DNA of 64,000 nt from Tipula vernalis. Its lineage: Eukaryota; Arthropoda; Insecta; Diptera; Tipulidae. The DNA is taken from the NCBI GenBank assembly GCA_958295665.1, contig OY282560.1, positions 189,568,561 through 189,632,560 of the forward strand, in the 5' to 3' direction. The position numbers and the translations under genes are program-made. The notes beneath the pieces are model-generated. The model saw nothing but the letters and a program-made list of their open reading frames with translations. It had not been told where the DNA came from and ran no database searches. Below, piece after piece: positions 41,438-53,886 of this stretch. The stretch's first letter is position 1, and each line of letters opens with the position of its first letter.

Positions 41438-42140
41438 TATATAATAAAGAAAACTATTTTTTAATAAAAATTATAAACAAAATTAAAATTTATTGTTTTG
41501 TTGTATTAATATTGATTAAAAAATGAGAAATTGTGTATATGGGAATGATCGTAATTTGTAAATTTACTAAATTGGGTTGTCACCCTAATTATAACGTCGC
41601 GATCGTTTTTGGAAACTACTAAGTTGGCTTCAAATTTAATGTTTTGTTTTATAAGAGCTTAGCATCGTTGTAATTGTTTTTAGATTTTGATTGTTTCAAA
41701 TGTAGAAATTTATCGTTATCTATATAACATCTGATAGCAGAAGTAGTAGACATTCTCTAAAACGCAAGGTACAAATTCGATCCTATGTAATTGTATGCCG
41801 TGAAAAAGTAATTTTTGATATTTATAAAGATTCAATCCGGACGAAATTCTCACAAATATCGAGGAAAAAAAATTTTGAAAATTTTAACACAATAATAATG
41901 TCAATTATTTTAAAAAAATGCGCTATCTAGTTGTGAAAATCGAACTTCTGACATTTTGGACAAAACGACAACACATACCCTCTCGTAAGGTAAACCAAAT
42001 ATGTTAGCACTTTTAGCAGAAACACATTGTACTAAAATGTAGTACGTATGCCCTAACAGAGATGTCACCACATCCATATTAGAGACAATTTTTTTTTGTA
42101 TTCCGCCCAATTGCATAAAATAAACAAATTTATATGATGT
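41438..42140. other. Non-coding spacer
   Basis: No gene is seen. The minus-strand frame at 41910-42203 has no recognisable domain. Confidence 0.45.
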
Positions 42141-42149
42141 GGTAGTCGA

Positions 42150-42200
42150 GGTGGTAAGGTGATCGAGTGGAGTGACGAAGGTCTCGAGTTCGAGTCGAAG
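42150..42200 (+). other. tRNA-like A/B-box segment
   Basis: GGTGGTAAGGTGATCGAGTGG followed by GGTCTCGAGTTCGAGTC resembles an RNA polymerase III A box and B box in a tRNA-like head. It cannot fold into a full cloverleaf with an acceptor stem, so it is not called as a tRNA. Similar segments occur inside the palindrome to the right. It is most simply a tRNA-derived SINE head or a decayed tRNA. Confidence 0.4.
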
Positions 42201-42282
42201 CAAAAGCTAAAGTAAAATTTTATTTATAAAAGATGAAAAGAATTGGGGATAATTCGAGAAGATTATCGGGGATCTCGAGATA

Positions 42283-43517
42283 GCTGCAAAAAAAATAGGT
42301 AAAATTCGAATAAATTCGTGGAAATAAAATCAAATCAAATTTTTGCTTAAAAAAAAAAGTAAAGTCGTATAAGTTTCAAGGATAGAACTCCAGACCCTTC
42401 GCACATCACTCCTTCATCTTACCACCCAACCACTCTTCTACACATAATGTCAACTCATTTTTTACTTTAAACACTGAATAAAATCGCACAAAAATCGCAT
42501 ACATTTTTTTGTTATTTTACCAGGCGAACAGAATTTAAAAAACAACATAATTGTCAGCAACGTGACATTATTTTGTATCAAAGCGTGCCACTTCAAGTTA
42601 TGTGACACTTGAACATACAAAATAAAGTCATATTGCTGACAATTTTACCTTCTTGTAATTTCTGTTCGCCTGTTAAAATGACAAAAAACTTTTGCGATTT
42701 TTAATGAAAAAAAAAAAGTTTCTTTTAAATTTCTGCTCACCTGGTAAATAAAACTTAACTTTTTTTAATTAAAAAGGCAATCAATCCTCAATAGCAACCA
42801 CCCAAATAGAAAATTTGGAGCTTTTTATTACAAAAAAAAAATCCTTCAGCCACGAGGATCGAACTCGAGACCTCTATGGTTTAAATCTCCTTTCTTACAA
42901 TAAGAGAGCAGAATAAAACAATAGAGGTCTCGAGTTCGATCCTCGCGGCTGAAGGATTTTTTTTTTGTAATAAAAAGCTCCAAATTTTCTATTTGGGTGG
43001 TTGCTATTGAGGATTGATTGCCTTTTTAATTAAAAAAAGTAAAGTTTTATTAACCAGGTGAGCAGAAATTTAAAAGAAACTTTTTTTTTTTTCATCAAAA
43101 ATCGCAAAAAATTTTTGTCATTTTAACAGGCGAACAGAAATGACAAGAAGGTAGAGTTGTCAGCAATATGACTTTATTTTGTATGTTCAAGTGTCACATA
43201 ACTTGAAGTCGCACGCTTTGATACAAAATAATGTCACGTTGCTGATAATTATGTTGTTTTTTAAATTCTGTTCGCCTGGTAAAATAACAAAAAAATGTAT
43301 GCGATTTTTGTGCGATTTGATCAGTGTTTAAACGAAAAAATGAGTAGAAATTATGTAGAGATGAGTGGTTGGGTGGTAAGATGAAGGAGTGATGTGCGAA
43401 AGGTCTGGAGTGTTTTATCCTTGAAACTTATACGACTTTACTTTTTTTTTAAGCAAAAATTTGATTTTTTTTTATTTCCACGAATTTATTCGGATTTTAC
43501 CAATTTTTTTTTGCAGC
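42283..43517. repeat. Giant palindrome with 595-bp arms
   Basis: The left arm 42283-42875 and right arm 42923-43517 are imperfect reverse complements, separated by a 47-bp spacer. At their inner ends both arms carry the tRNA-T-arm-like word GGTCTCGAGTTCGATCCTCG. Within each arm there is a smaller inverted pair built on CAGGCGAACAGAA and GTCAGCAA(C/T)(G/A)TGAC words, so the structure is a palindrome of palindromes. No protein is encoded. It has the form of a foldback element or of two inverted copies of one unit. Confidence 0.85.
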
Positions 43518-44372
43518 GATCTTCGAATGAAGGAAGGAATCAAGTTGGCAATGAATGAAGGGAGGAGGAGAGTAGTTCTATTCTCCGATTCTTTAAGTGG
43601 TTTAGAACTAATAAAACAGGGAGGGGGTACTCAGGGCAGTGTGTTTGTAGAAATGATGTATGAGTACCTTCAATCTTGTGGGAGTGAGGTGATTCTACAA
43701 TGGATACCTTCACACCTACAGATTGATGGTAATGAAAGAGCCGATATGCTTGCCAAAAGAGGTTGTATGCTTGAGGAGATAACAGATTATGAATTCATGG
43801 ATGCAAGAGATGTACTTCGGATGTTTCAGAAGAATCTGTGGAGAAAATGGGAGAATGAATTTATGTAAAAGAGTAGAGTAAAAGGAAAGAAGTACTTTGA
43901 ATGGTGTAGTGCTCCTTTGAGGAAACCATTTTTTAAGGAAATCAAAGGAGACACTACAATGATACGAACGATGAAACGGGTGAGATTGAATCATGGTAAT
44001 TGGAAAGAATGCTTAAAGAAACGTCATTTGAGTGAGAATGATTTATGTGACAGCTGTTTGATTGTGGAGGACATCGAACATTTAATTCTAAAATGTTCCG
44101 AATTTAGCCAAAATAGAGGAATGTTCGATGTCCTTATAAATGCAAGAAACTTGAATGAATTATTACGAATGGGGAAAAATGAATACAAGATAATGTATGA
44201 ATTTATAAAACTGAGTGGTATAACGGTATGAAAGTGGATCACTGAATGAAAGTTGAGTGAAAGGAAAAAAAATAAAAATGGTAAAAAATTAAAAAATTGT
44301 AAATTTTGAAATCGGGCCAGAAGGCTCCTTTTTTGGAGCCAGTGCCATAATAAATACAAAAAAAAAAAAAAA
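43518..44372 (+). pseudogene. LINE 3' fragment with RNase H domain
   Basis: 5'-truncated non-LTR ORF2 end. The RNase H block has VVLFSDSLSGLELIKQ, LQWIPSHLQIDGNERAD and LAKRG. A C-terminal CDSC...EHLILKC zinc-type motif (about 44050-44095) follows. One TAA (43866-43868) interrupts an otherwise continuous frame that ends at 44231. The 3' UTR and an A-rich tail near 44357-44373 complete the end. An RNase H domain after RT points to an I/LOA/R1-group element. It begins exactly at the edge of the palindrome. Confidence 0.8.
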
Positions 44373-44373
44373 A

Positions 44374-45227
44374 TAATAATAAATCAAAGTTCATAAGTTG
44401 TATAAAATACATAAAGTAAACTTTATCATAAATTAAGTTAAATAATAATAAATGAATGTAAAATTAGATTGCAATTTTAAAATTCATTTTATTTCAAAAA
44501 CTAAATAAATAATCACAGTTAATAATTCAATGTGATAGTTTATATTTATCACAATCAATAAAAAATAAAATAAAATGTAACAAATCTTATAATAATAAAA
44601 TAATACTACAAAAATTATATTATACAGATTTCTAATTTGATTTTTTTTTCAGTTTTAGAGTTGCAGTTATCGTAGTTCTCTTTTTAAATATTCCCGTACT
44701 GCACGACGTACATCATCATGAGTTATAATAGCCTTTGGGTTCCGTCACTTTAAAACCTCCAAAATTACTTTTTGGACTGTTTTAAATATCACGAAACCTA
44801 GTAAATCTGAAAGTTAAACAGATAAATAACAGATTTTCCATGAAAATTTGTAACGAGACTCACACGTTTGCTCCTCAACGTTACATGCAGTTACTACGAG
44901 AGGAAAGTTGGTCGAGTGGCGAACGTATTAAAATAAAAATAAAGTATCCTTACTTCGCCCACCCCACGACTCTTTTTCCGCCAATGTTGAATCCCTCAAT
45001 TCGAGTAAAATGGACTTTGTTAAACCGATGTTTAAATCTTTTGCAAATCCTTTATGGGCAGTACTCATAAAGTAAGAAGCAGAGATCAAATTTAAATACT
45101 ATACAGAATGTATTAACAATCCTTACATTCAAAAATGAACGAATATTCGTATAACGAAATTGAAAAAACACAAAATACAAAAAATTTTGTATTATGAATA
45201 TACATATTCGCAACGTGACGAATTTGG
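44374..45227. other. AT-rich non-coding spacer
   Basis: No gene is seen. The part at 45086-45227 is a diverged copy of 45346-45460 (AAATTTAAATACT-TACAGAAT-like start and CGCAACGTGACGAATTTGG-like end). The foldback structure to the right may therefore once have extended further left. Confidence 0.5.
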
Positions 45228-48200
45228 AATTTCATTATACTGAATGTTCTTATTTGAGCTTCGTGTTTTTATTTGTTTTTAAATACAGTATTTCGTTTTT
45301 TCTATTCTTGTATTTCATTTTGCATTATACATGTATTATGAACAAAGACCAAAATTTAAATACTTTACAGAATGAATTAACAATTTACATATTCAAAAAT
45401 TTTTGTATTATGATTTTACTTATTCGCCACGTGATGAATTTGGGATTTTTCGATTCATGAATTTCAAAATCGTAAATACAGTATTTCAAAGAACGAATAT
45501 TCAGTATAATAAACGTATGAAGAATGCAATGAAGCTAAAATAAAAGTACGAACTCCATCGTTATATCTTAGTTATTTATATTTTATATTTTTATAATATT
45601 TAGGTGCGTAAGACACCGTTTGGGGTAAGGTTGGTTAAATGGCCAAAAATATAATTAAATGACTCAGTTCATTTATCTTCGCTCCCAAAACCATCTAATG
45701 TACAATATTAATTTGTTTTTACTGCCAAAACTTTAAATATGGCCGAGTATGATGAAACTGGTCTATTTCTCAACCGACTATGATGAATTTTGACACGTGC
45801 GCTGGAAATTGTATTCTTTAATGATTTATACATGAAGTGATGATGGCCAATTAGGACGGAACTTATCTATTTCTCAACGGATTTCAGTGGAATTTGGCAT
45901 ATGCGATAGAAATGGGATTCTAAAATGATTTTTAGATGAAGTTCTAGAATATGGCAAAATATGATGGAACTTGCCTATTCCGTAACCGATTATGATGAAA
46001 TGCGACATGTGCGTTGGAAATGGGATTCTAAAATGATTTTAGATGAAGTTCTGGAATATGACCAAATATGATGGAACTTGCCTATTCCTTAACCTATTAT
46101 GATGAAATGCGATATGTGCTTTGAAAACGGGATTCTAAAATGATTTTAGATGAAGTTCTGAAATATGGTCAGGTATGAACTTACATTTTTATCAAACAAT
46201 TATGATGAAATTCGATTTTTTCGCTGGAAGTGGGATTCTATGATTATATTTGGATACGGATTTCAGTGGAATTTGGCAATGGGATTCTAAAATGATTTTT
46301 AGATGAAGTTCTGGAATATGGTAAAATATGATGGAACTTGCCTATTCCGTAACCGATTATGATCAAACGCGACCTGTGCTTTGAAAATAGGATTCTAAAA
46401 TAATTTTTAGTTCTGGAATATGGACAAATATGATTTAACTTGCCTATTCTTAAACCGATTATCGTGAAATTCGACATGTTGGTTGGAAATGGGGTTAAAA
46501 ACTCATTTTTAGATGAAGTTCTGGAATATGGCCAAATAGGATTTAACATGGATTTTTCTTATCCGGTTTTAGTGAAATTTGACATCCGCCATGGAAATGG
46601 AATTCTAAAATGATTTTTGTATGAAGCTCTGGAATATTGTGGAAACGGTATTCTTAAATGATTTTAAGATGAAATTTTGGAATATGGTCAATTAAGATAT
46701 TACTTAGCTACATTTAACCTATATTGATGAATTTGAACGTTTCCGAACACAAGGAAATGTCCCCGAAAAATTTATTTTGGATGAGGTTCTGAGAAATAGG
46801 TCAAAATGACTTTTATAATGTTGTCCATTGAGGTTTCGGTGAATGATGCAGCCGTTAAGGTTGTTTTGAGGCAGCCTAAGCGTACTATTTCAATTGCTAA
46901 ACGATCGATATTATAAGCATTATAACATTGAAGTAAAGTTAGGAACTTTTTCGCCAATCTTTCGTGTAAACTTACGGTTATGTTTTCTGAGTATTGGCTG
47001 TCCGAGTGTATATTTTGCAATGTTTAAAAACATATTGTGTTGGAGCACACGCGCAGCAGAATTGGAACTACTAACGATAGTGTAGAGCCTCGGATTAAAA
47101 ATATCTCTTTAGAATCTCATTTCAATCGCAAATCTCGAATTTCATCAATATTCAAGTTCCACCCTGATTAGCCATATTCCAGAACTTTACATAAAAATCT
47201 TTTTAGAATCCCATTTCCATTGCAAATGTGAAATTCTACTAAATTCCGTTAAGATCTATAAGAAATAGATAAGTTCCATCATAATTGGCCATATTCCAGA
47301 ATTTCATCTAAAGATAATCATAGAATCCCACTTCCAGCGTAAAAATCGAATTTCATCATAACCGCTTGATAAAAATGTAAGTTCATACCTGACCATATTT
47401 CAGAACTTCATCTAAAAATAATTTTAGAATCGCATTTCCAACGCACACGTCGCATTTCATCATAATCGGTTAAGGAATAGGCAAGTTCCATCATAGTTCG
47501 CCATATTCCAGAACTTCATCTAAAATCAGTTTAGAATCCCATTTTTAAAGCACATGTAGCATTTCATCATAATCGGTTACGGAATAGGCAAGTTCCATCA
47601 TATTTTGCCATATACTAGAACTTCATCTACAAATCATTTTAGAATCCCATTTCTATCGCATATGCCAAATTCCACTGAAATCCGTTGAGAAATAGATAAG
47701 TTCCGTTCTAATTGGCCATCATCACTTCATGTATAAATCATTAAAGAATACAATTTCCAGCGCACGTGTCAAAATTCATCATAGTCGGTTGAGAAATAGA
47801 CCAGTTTCATCATACTCGGCCATATTTAAAGTTTTGGCAGTAAAAACAAATTAATATTGTACATTAGATGGTTTTGGGAGCGAAGATAAATGAACTGAGT
47901 CATTTAATTATATTTTTGGCCATTTAACCAACCTTACCCCAAACGATGTACTTACGCACCTAAATATTATAAAAATATAAAATATAAATAACTAAGATAA
48001 CGATGGAGTTCGTACTTTTATTTTAGCTTCATTGCATTCTTCATACGTTTATTATACTGAATATTCGTTCTTTGAAATACTGTATTTACGATTTTGAAAT
48101 TCATGAATCGAAAAATCCCAAATTCATCACGTGGCGAATAAGTAAAATCATAATACAAAAATTTTTGAATATGTAAATTGTTAATTCATTCTGTAAAGTA

Positions 48201-48631
48201 TTTAAATTTTGGTCTTTGTTCATAATACATGTATAATGCAAAATGAAATACAAGAATAGAAAAAACGAAATACTGTATTTAAAAACAAATAAAAACACGA
48301 AGCTCAAATAAGAACATTCAGTATTGACGATTGGAGCATCACAGATTCCACCTAGTGGAAAATTTTTAAACTGAGGTAGCTGCTAATTTGACGTTCGAAA
48401 TTGTTGTAAACAATTCCAATTTTGAACTGTAAACACAATTTTTACCTACCAGATTGATAATAATTGTAAATAATTCCAATTTTGGATTATAAAAACAATT
48501 TTTAATTACCGGATTGCAAAAATTTCTTTCGTCGCATTTATGAGAAATGTCATTTGGCTGGTTGCCTCATTTTAACTTTTTCCTCGAGAGGCGCTTTCTC
48601 TACTTTTACAATCGTCAATAATGAAATTCAA
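45228..48631. mobile_element. Foldback-type element, arms about 1.3-1.5 kb with internal tandem repeats
   Basis: The left arm (about 45228-46740) and right arm (about 47090-48631, less an inserted MITE) are inverted copies. For example, the 68-residue frame read at 45254-45460 on the plus strand is repeated exactly at 48101-48307 on the minus strand. Inner parts of both arms consist of about 90-115-bp tandem units built on GATTCTAAAATGATTTTAGATGAAGTTCTGGAATATGG. The centre (46741-47089) has no recognisable transposase. Long inverted arms made of tandem units are the hallmark of Foldback/Galileo-like elements, but the ends do not show a clear target duplication. Confidence 0.75.
48324..48618. 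mobile_element. Tc1/mariner-type MITE inserted in the foldback arm
   Basis: The 295-bp unit starts TTGACGATTG and ends CAATCGTCAA, flanked by TA on both sides (48322-48323 and 48619-48620). The uninterrupted opposite arm of the palindrome (near 45228-45240) reads straight through with a single TA, which proves the insertion. Inside there is a roughly 68-bp tandem duplication (AATTCCAATTTTG...AACACAATTTTTA). No transposase. Confidence 0.85.
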
Positions 48632-49571
48632 AAATTATTCCTGAGTATTTGTGATGTTTTTATAAAAAGTAGAATACAATACGCAAAGTTTTAAAGAGAA
48701 AAAAAAACGAAAATACATTCACGAAGTTGCAACGGAATGTATATTTTTTATCTCTGGTAAGAAGTCTTTTGTAAAGACACATGTATATAATAAATTTTGA
48801 TTGATTGATTGATTTCGATGTACGATCAAGCATTAACTATACCCATGTTACAACACGACACCATTCTTCTATGAAGCCAAACCTCGTAAAGAAGGCAAGT
48901 ATCCGGGGCCCCTGGCCAGGCCGCCGTCGTACACCTCTTTTTACATATAACAAGATCGAGGGGATGGGAAAGGAATGTTAGCAACAAAGACTCAACCCGG
49001 TTCCAGACACCTAAGTAGTTGATAGTTAGTAAAATTTGTAAGTAATATATTTTTTAGTAATTTATTTAGCACAAGACAATAACAATTTAAAGTTCTATCT
49101 TGCTCCAACCTGTAAGAAGACACAATGACAACACAAATTTCCTGGTACCCGCAAACTCTTTTTTCTGAAAAGCTGTAAACAACTATTATATTATTCCCCT
49201 CCACCATTTTTTCCATCGGCTGTTGTGAGAGGGGGGGCGAGATTTCGTTCCATCATCATGTTCCCATGCGGTCACCCAAATTTGTACTAACTGTAGGTAG
49301 TGTTGCTTGACGTTGTTGTTCAAATCGTTGCGTCTCTGCTATCCCTGCTACTCGCTCCCCTTATGTTACATGTATTATATTACAAATTAATAACAAATTA
49401 CTAGACATAATAGAGAATATGTTATATCAAAATAATACTTACTATTTTAAGTCGATAATTTACAACCTTCCTTCAGCCGCTCTTCAAAATTTTTAAGTTC
49501 ATTTATAGACATGGGTGCGCATCAAGTATGTTTAAGTCAATATTAGGTCTCGAGTGTTGAATAAGTGGCTT
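48632..49571. other. Spacer with a LINE-like tail
   Basis: TCTCTGGTAAGAAGTCTTTTG followed by ATATAATAAATTTTGATTGATTGATTGATT (split here only for description) at 48740-48820 looks like the 3' end of a non-LTR element with a GATT microsatellite tail. Its coding part is absent. A similar GATTGATTGATTGG run occurs at 6200-6212. The rest has no visible gene. Confidence 0.4.
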
Positions 49572-50024
49572 TGTTGGTACGTTTCGTTCGTAGTTTTGGA
49601 TAACAAATAACAAATAAACATTAAACTTATTCTTTAATTTATTTTATAATTATTTATTTATTTAATCAAAAATCATTACAGCTCGACAATTATTTGGCAA
49701 CTGATTTTTAGTTGCAGATTTATATTTTTCCAAATATCAAAATATATAATATAAAAATGTGTATCTAATATATAACGATGCATTTGTATAATAAGCACTT
49801 TACAATACTATACACACAAACCAATTATTTTATTTAAATACATTACAATGAGAAACATTGTGTACTAGCTAATTACTAAAAAATATGTCTATGTAAATAT
49901 AATTTGGTATATAACACGATGCATAAGAAATATATAGACATGAAAAATAAAATATATTCGTTCGAATTAGATTATATTTTGTGTTACAGTACCGATCAAA
50001 ACAATACGACCATCGATCGCTACA
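49572..50024 (-). repeat. 3' LTR of the minus-strand gypsy element
   Basis: 453 bp. It retains a stretch (about 49948-49990) that is absent from the other LTR, which otherwise matches with scattered differences, so the insertion is older than the elements at 32-41 kb. Confidence 0.88.
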
Positions 50025-50059
50025 TCACTCCCTCTCCAGCGAAGCGCTTTCAACTTTAT

Positions 50060-52596
50060 TTAAATTGTCTGGGAGGAAACTTTACGCGAGCGTGATTCAT
50101 TCATGCTAACAGAGATTTCCGATGTATATGCTGCCTTAAGCCTGTCAATTGAAATGGATGTATTTTTCCCTTTGACATCCACCACAAAATGTTTTCGAAA
50201 ACGCTTTACGACTTTATACGGTCCATCGTAAGGTGGATTTAAACCCGTTCTAATTTTATCAACCCTCACGAACACGTATTCATTTGACTGAAGATCATCT
50301 GGAACATAAACTGTTTGTTTAGATTGTCGAGGTTGAGAAAACTTAACTTTTTATATTTGTTCTCGCAGAATACTGATAAAATTGTTTGGATCAGGAGATG
50401 GTTCGATGTTTGATAAAAAGAATTCTCCTGGAATTTTTAAAGTTTCACCATACACAAGTTTAGCGGGTGAATGTTTGATATCTTCTTTGATAGTAACTCG
50501 AATACCTAGTTATATCCAAGAAATTTCGTCATACCAGTTTACTGTATTTCCACGAGCCATGAGGGAGGATTTAAAAATTCTGTGAAATCGCTCTACCATT
50601 CCGTTCGATTGCGGATGGTAGACTGTTGTGCGGATACGATGACATCCAAGAAAGCAGGTTAGTTCGGAGAACAGTTTCGATTCAAACTGAGAACCTTGAT
50701 CCGTGGTTATCTCTAATGGAATACCAAACCTCGGTATGTACTGAGAAACGAACGTTTTAGCTACAGTACGAGCAGACATGTCTGGTATTGGATAGGCTTC
50801 GGGCCATCTAGTATATCGGTCAACAAATGTTAAAAATAAATGAACATCCATTTGACGTTGGAAGAGGCCCAACCAAATCCAAATGGATGTGTGAAAATCT
50901 TGCTTGAGGAATACTAAATGTACCACGGGCAGACTTTGTATGACGGTTAACTTTACTTCGTTGGCAAGCTATACAAGATTTCGTCCATTCAGCACAATCT
51001 TTATTTAAGTTTGGCCAAAAATACCTGGATGCTACCAATTTTCGTGATGCCCGTATCCCTGGGTGAGATAATTTGTGTAACTGCTCAAAAACACTTCTTC
51101 TCACAGATGATGGAACAAATGGACGTTGCTTTCCAGTTGATGTATCACACCATAAACGTTCTTTGGTAAACGGCAAATCGGTCAATTCTAATTTGAATTT
51201 TGAATTCGGCTTCCTGTGTTGGGAGGAAACAAGAATTTTTAGTTCATCATTCGACACCTGTAAATTAAGAATAGCTTGAGCAATAGAATCCATAGCATTG
51301 GTATTGACAGTAGATATACTTGGGCTACCTAGTCGAGACAGACAATCTGCGATCACATTATTTTTCCCACTAATATGTCTTATATCGCTGGTGAATTGAG
51401 CGATATAATCTAAGTGTCTAGATTGACGCGGACTACGTTCTGTTTTAGAGGTAATTGCGCTTGTCAGTGGCCTGTGATCTGTATATATCGTGAATTCTCT
51501 ACCTTCGATGTAATATCTAAAATGCTTAAGGGCTAGATAGATACCAAGTAATTCTCTGTCAAATGTGGAATACTTAATTTCAGTTGGAGAGAGCTTTTTC
51601 GAATAGAACGCCAAGGGTTCCCATTGACCGTTAGTATACTGTTCGAGTACCGCGCCAATTGCCCAATTAGACGCATCAGTGGTAATATTAAGAGATGCGT
51701 CATCTTTTGAATGAGCCAATAATGTACAGGAGGCTAGCGCGTCTTTACACTTTTTAAACCACTATTCACAATCTTCTAGCCATGTACGAGATGTAATGGT
51801 GCCAACAGATGAGCGCTGTTCTGAATAAATCGACTGTAATAGTTGATCATTCCAATAAATTGTTGTAACTGCTTAATAGAAGATGGTGACGGATAATTAG
51901 AGATTACTTCAACTCTAGATTGTGATAGAGAAATTCCTTGCTTTGAAATTGTATGTCCAAGAAAATCCAACGATGAAACTCCAAAGATACATTTTGACGA
52001 TTTGTTATTTAACCCAAATTCAGCTAAACGACTAAATAATTTTCTTAAATGTGTTTTATGCTCTTCTTCAGTTTTGCTAAATACCAAGATGTCATCTATA
52101 TACGTAAATACGAAGTCTAAACCATTTACCACTAAGTTCATAAACCTTTGAAAGGTTTGACTAGCATTTCGTAAACCAAACGGCATTCGATTAAACTCAA
52201 AAAGACCGAAAGGAGTAGTTATCGCAGTCTTATAAATGTCTTCCTGAGCGACTGGTATGTGGTGGTAAGCTTTGACCAAGTCTATTTTTGAAAATACCTC
52301 ACAACCATATAGATGCATCGCAAAATTATGCAGATGCAGAAAATCGGATATCTATCCGGGATAGTAATAGCATTTAGTCGGCGGTAATCTCCACAGGGTC
52401 GCCAATCGTTACTAGTTTCCCTGTCAACCAAACGTTTCCCTTGTAGGTCGACTAATAAGCCAAATTTAGTTAAAAAATCGGCACCAATTATTGGCCTATT
52501 CACGGATGCTAGTGTAAACGGGTGAATAAAACTTCGTCTTAACCCTAAATCGAGATGCAACAATTTTTTCCCAAATGAACAATGTATATGGGGCAA
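50060..52596 (-). pseudogene. Gypsy pol remnant: protease end, RT, RNase H, integrase
   Basis: Reading right to left: a partial protease end fused to RT N-part ([21 protein letters not shown], 52430-52360), showing loss of the usual intervening segment. A frameshift near 52300 follows. RT has [15 protein letters not shown] and an intact YIDD box (52318-51776). RNase H has TTDASNWAIGAVLEQ and YTDHRPLTS. The integrase zinc domain has HKLSHPGIRASRK and CIACQRSK (51719-50940). A second frameshift near 50870-50926 leads to the core with TTDQGSQFE and NGMVERFH. A third break precedes the C-terminal DGPYKVVKRF stretch at 50275-50060. All catalytic blocks are recognisable, but no single frame is whole. 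Confidence 0.87.
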
Positions 52597-52599
52597 CTG

Positions 52600-53156
52600 A
52601 AAGATCTGCTCCAGTATCTACTAAAAATGACAATTTATTTCTTAAATCTCTAATAAACAGGCGACGTTGGTTGTTGTTTCCAATATTAGCCGCAACAACA
52701 GAGGAATTTACTATAGTTTTTTGTGTGGGAACTACTCGTAGTTGCATTTGATTCATCATTTGATTGAAAATTGCAAGGTTTATCACACTTGTTGGCTTTA
52801 ATACCGAATTTAAAATGATACCAAGTTACGTGTACGATTTCGGCTATGCGAACGATTAGAATTTCGCGATCGCGACTGACCCCGGCTTCTACTGTTTTCA
52901 TTATTAAAATAACTTCGTACCATAGATTTCAGTTCGCTGATCTCTTTTTCAAGACGGTCTACCTTCAGTGTCTTTACATTAGTAGATGGAGTAGGACAGC
53001 AATTACATGATGATATTTACTAGTATCAATGCTAACACGCGCTAAGGTAAACTGTGATTCAACATGAATGAACCAAGTGACTGGTGAACTAGACCAAAAT
53101 GGCGACAATTTAACCGAAATTGCATCAACTTCTCCTTTAACACTATTGCTAATCAT
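52600..53156 (-). pseudogene. Gag end and protease start of the gypsy element
   Basis: The protease motif [10 protein letters not shown] lies near 52630 in the 52786-52496 frame. Just upstream, a WYHFKFGIKANKCDKPCNF stretch (about 52830-52775) is the cysteine-histidine Gag end typical of insect gypsy elements of this type. Further upstream, the 53156-52974 frame (VKLSPFWSSSPVTWFIHVES) is a piece of Gag N-part. The middle of Gag is broken. Confidence 0.75.
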
Positions 53157-53886
53157 TTTATTATCGTCATCCCATTTCGAAATTAGAGATATAAAAATTC
53201 AATAAATATTTAACACAATCAAAAATCTAGAACGCCCGAATATTTACAACATTTAATTTAAAATTATGAAATATATAGTATATGTAGTGAATTTAGTAAA
53301 TGAATAGTAAAATTAAAAGGTTCTTTAAATCTTTGAATGAAATTATCATGAAATAAATTATAGCAAATTTTAGCATTTACGAAATTAAAAAAAAAATTAA
53401 AATAAAAAAATTTTACAATCAATTAAACCATTATGAAAAATACAAATTTGAACACAAATTGTTCAACAAAACTACTCACAATTAAAAATTTGTTACCAAA
53501 AATACCGTATCCTAATCATCAATGAAACATGTGGTTAACTTGAACTTTAGGCCCGTTGTTTAAAAACCTCAAAATGATTTGAATGAACTCAAATTTTTTG
53601 CTGAAATATGCTGCATTAATTGTAAACACCGATGAAACAAATAATCCTCGCAATAGTAAGTTAATCCTCGTAATTTTTCCCGAGATCAATTGTTACAGTT
53701 GTATACAGGATGGTGATTATCAGTATTTAATAATTCATACCGCAATGTTGCAAATCCGGAACTTTGATGATGCAGCCACCATTATGTGCTTTATATAATG
53801 TACCGCAAATAATGTTATTTTGTAATGTTTGAACGCGAATCAACTCCAGATCCCTTTGTAAAAATTAGAAACGTCGTGGTCACCAC

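Noticed and set aside
42150..42200. Functional tRNA gene
   Set aside because: A- and B-box-like words are present but no acceptor stem or anticodon arm can be paired, so only a tRNA-like segment is reported.
45194..45460. 88-codon hydrophobic frame repeated at 48101-48307 on the other strand
   Set aside because: The exact match comes from the foldback arms; composition is F/I/L-rich from AT bias and no domain is visible.
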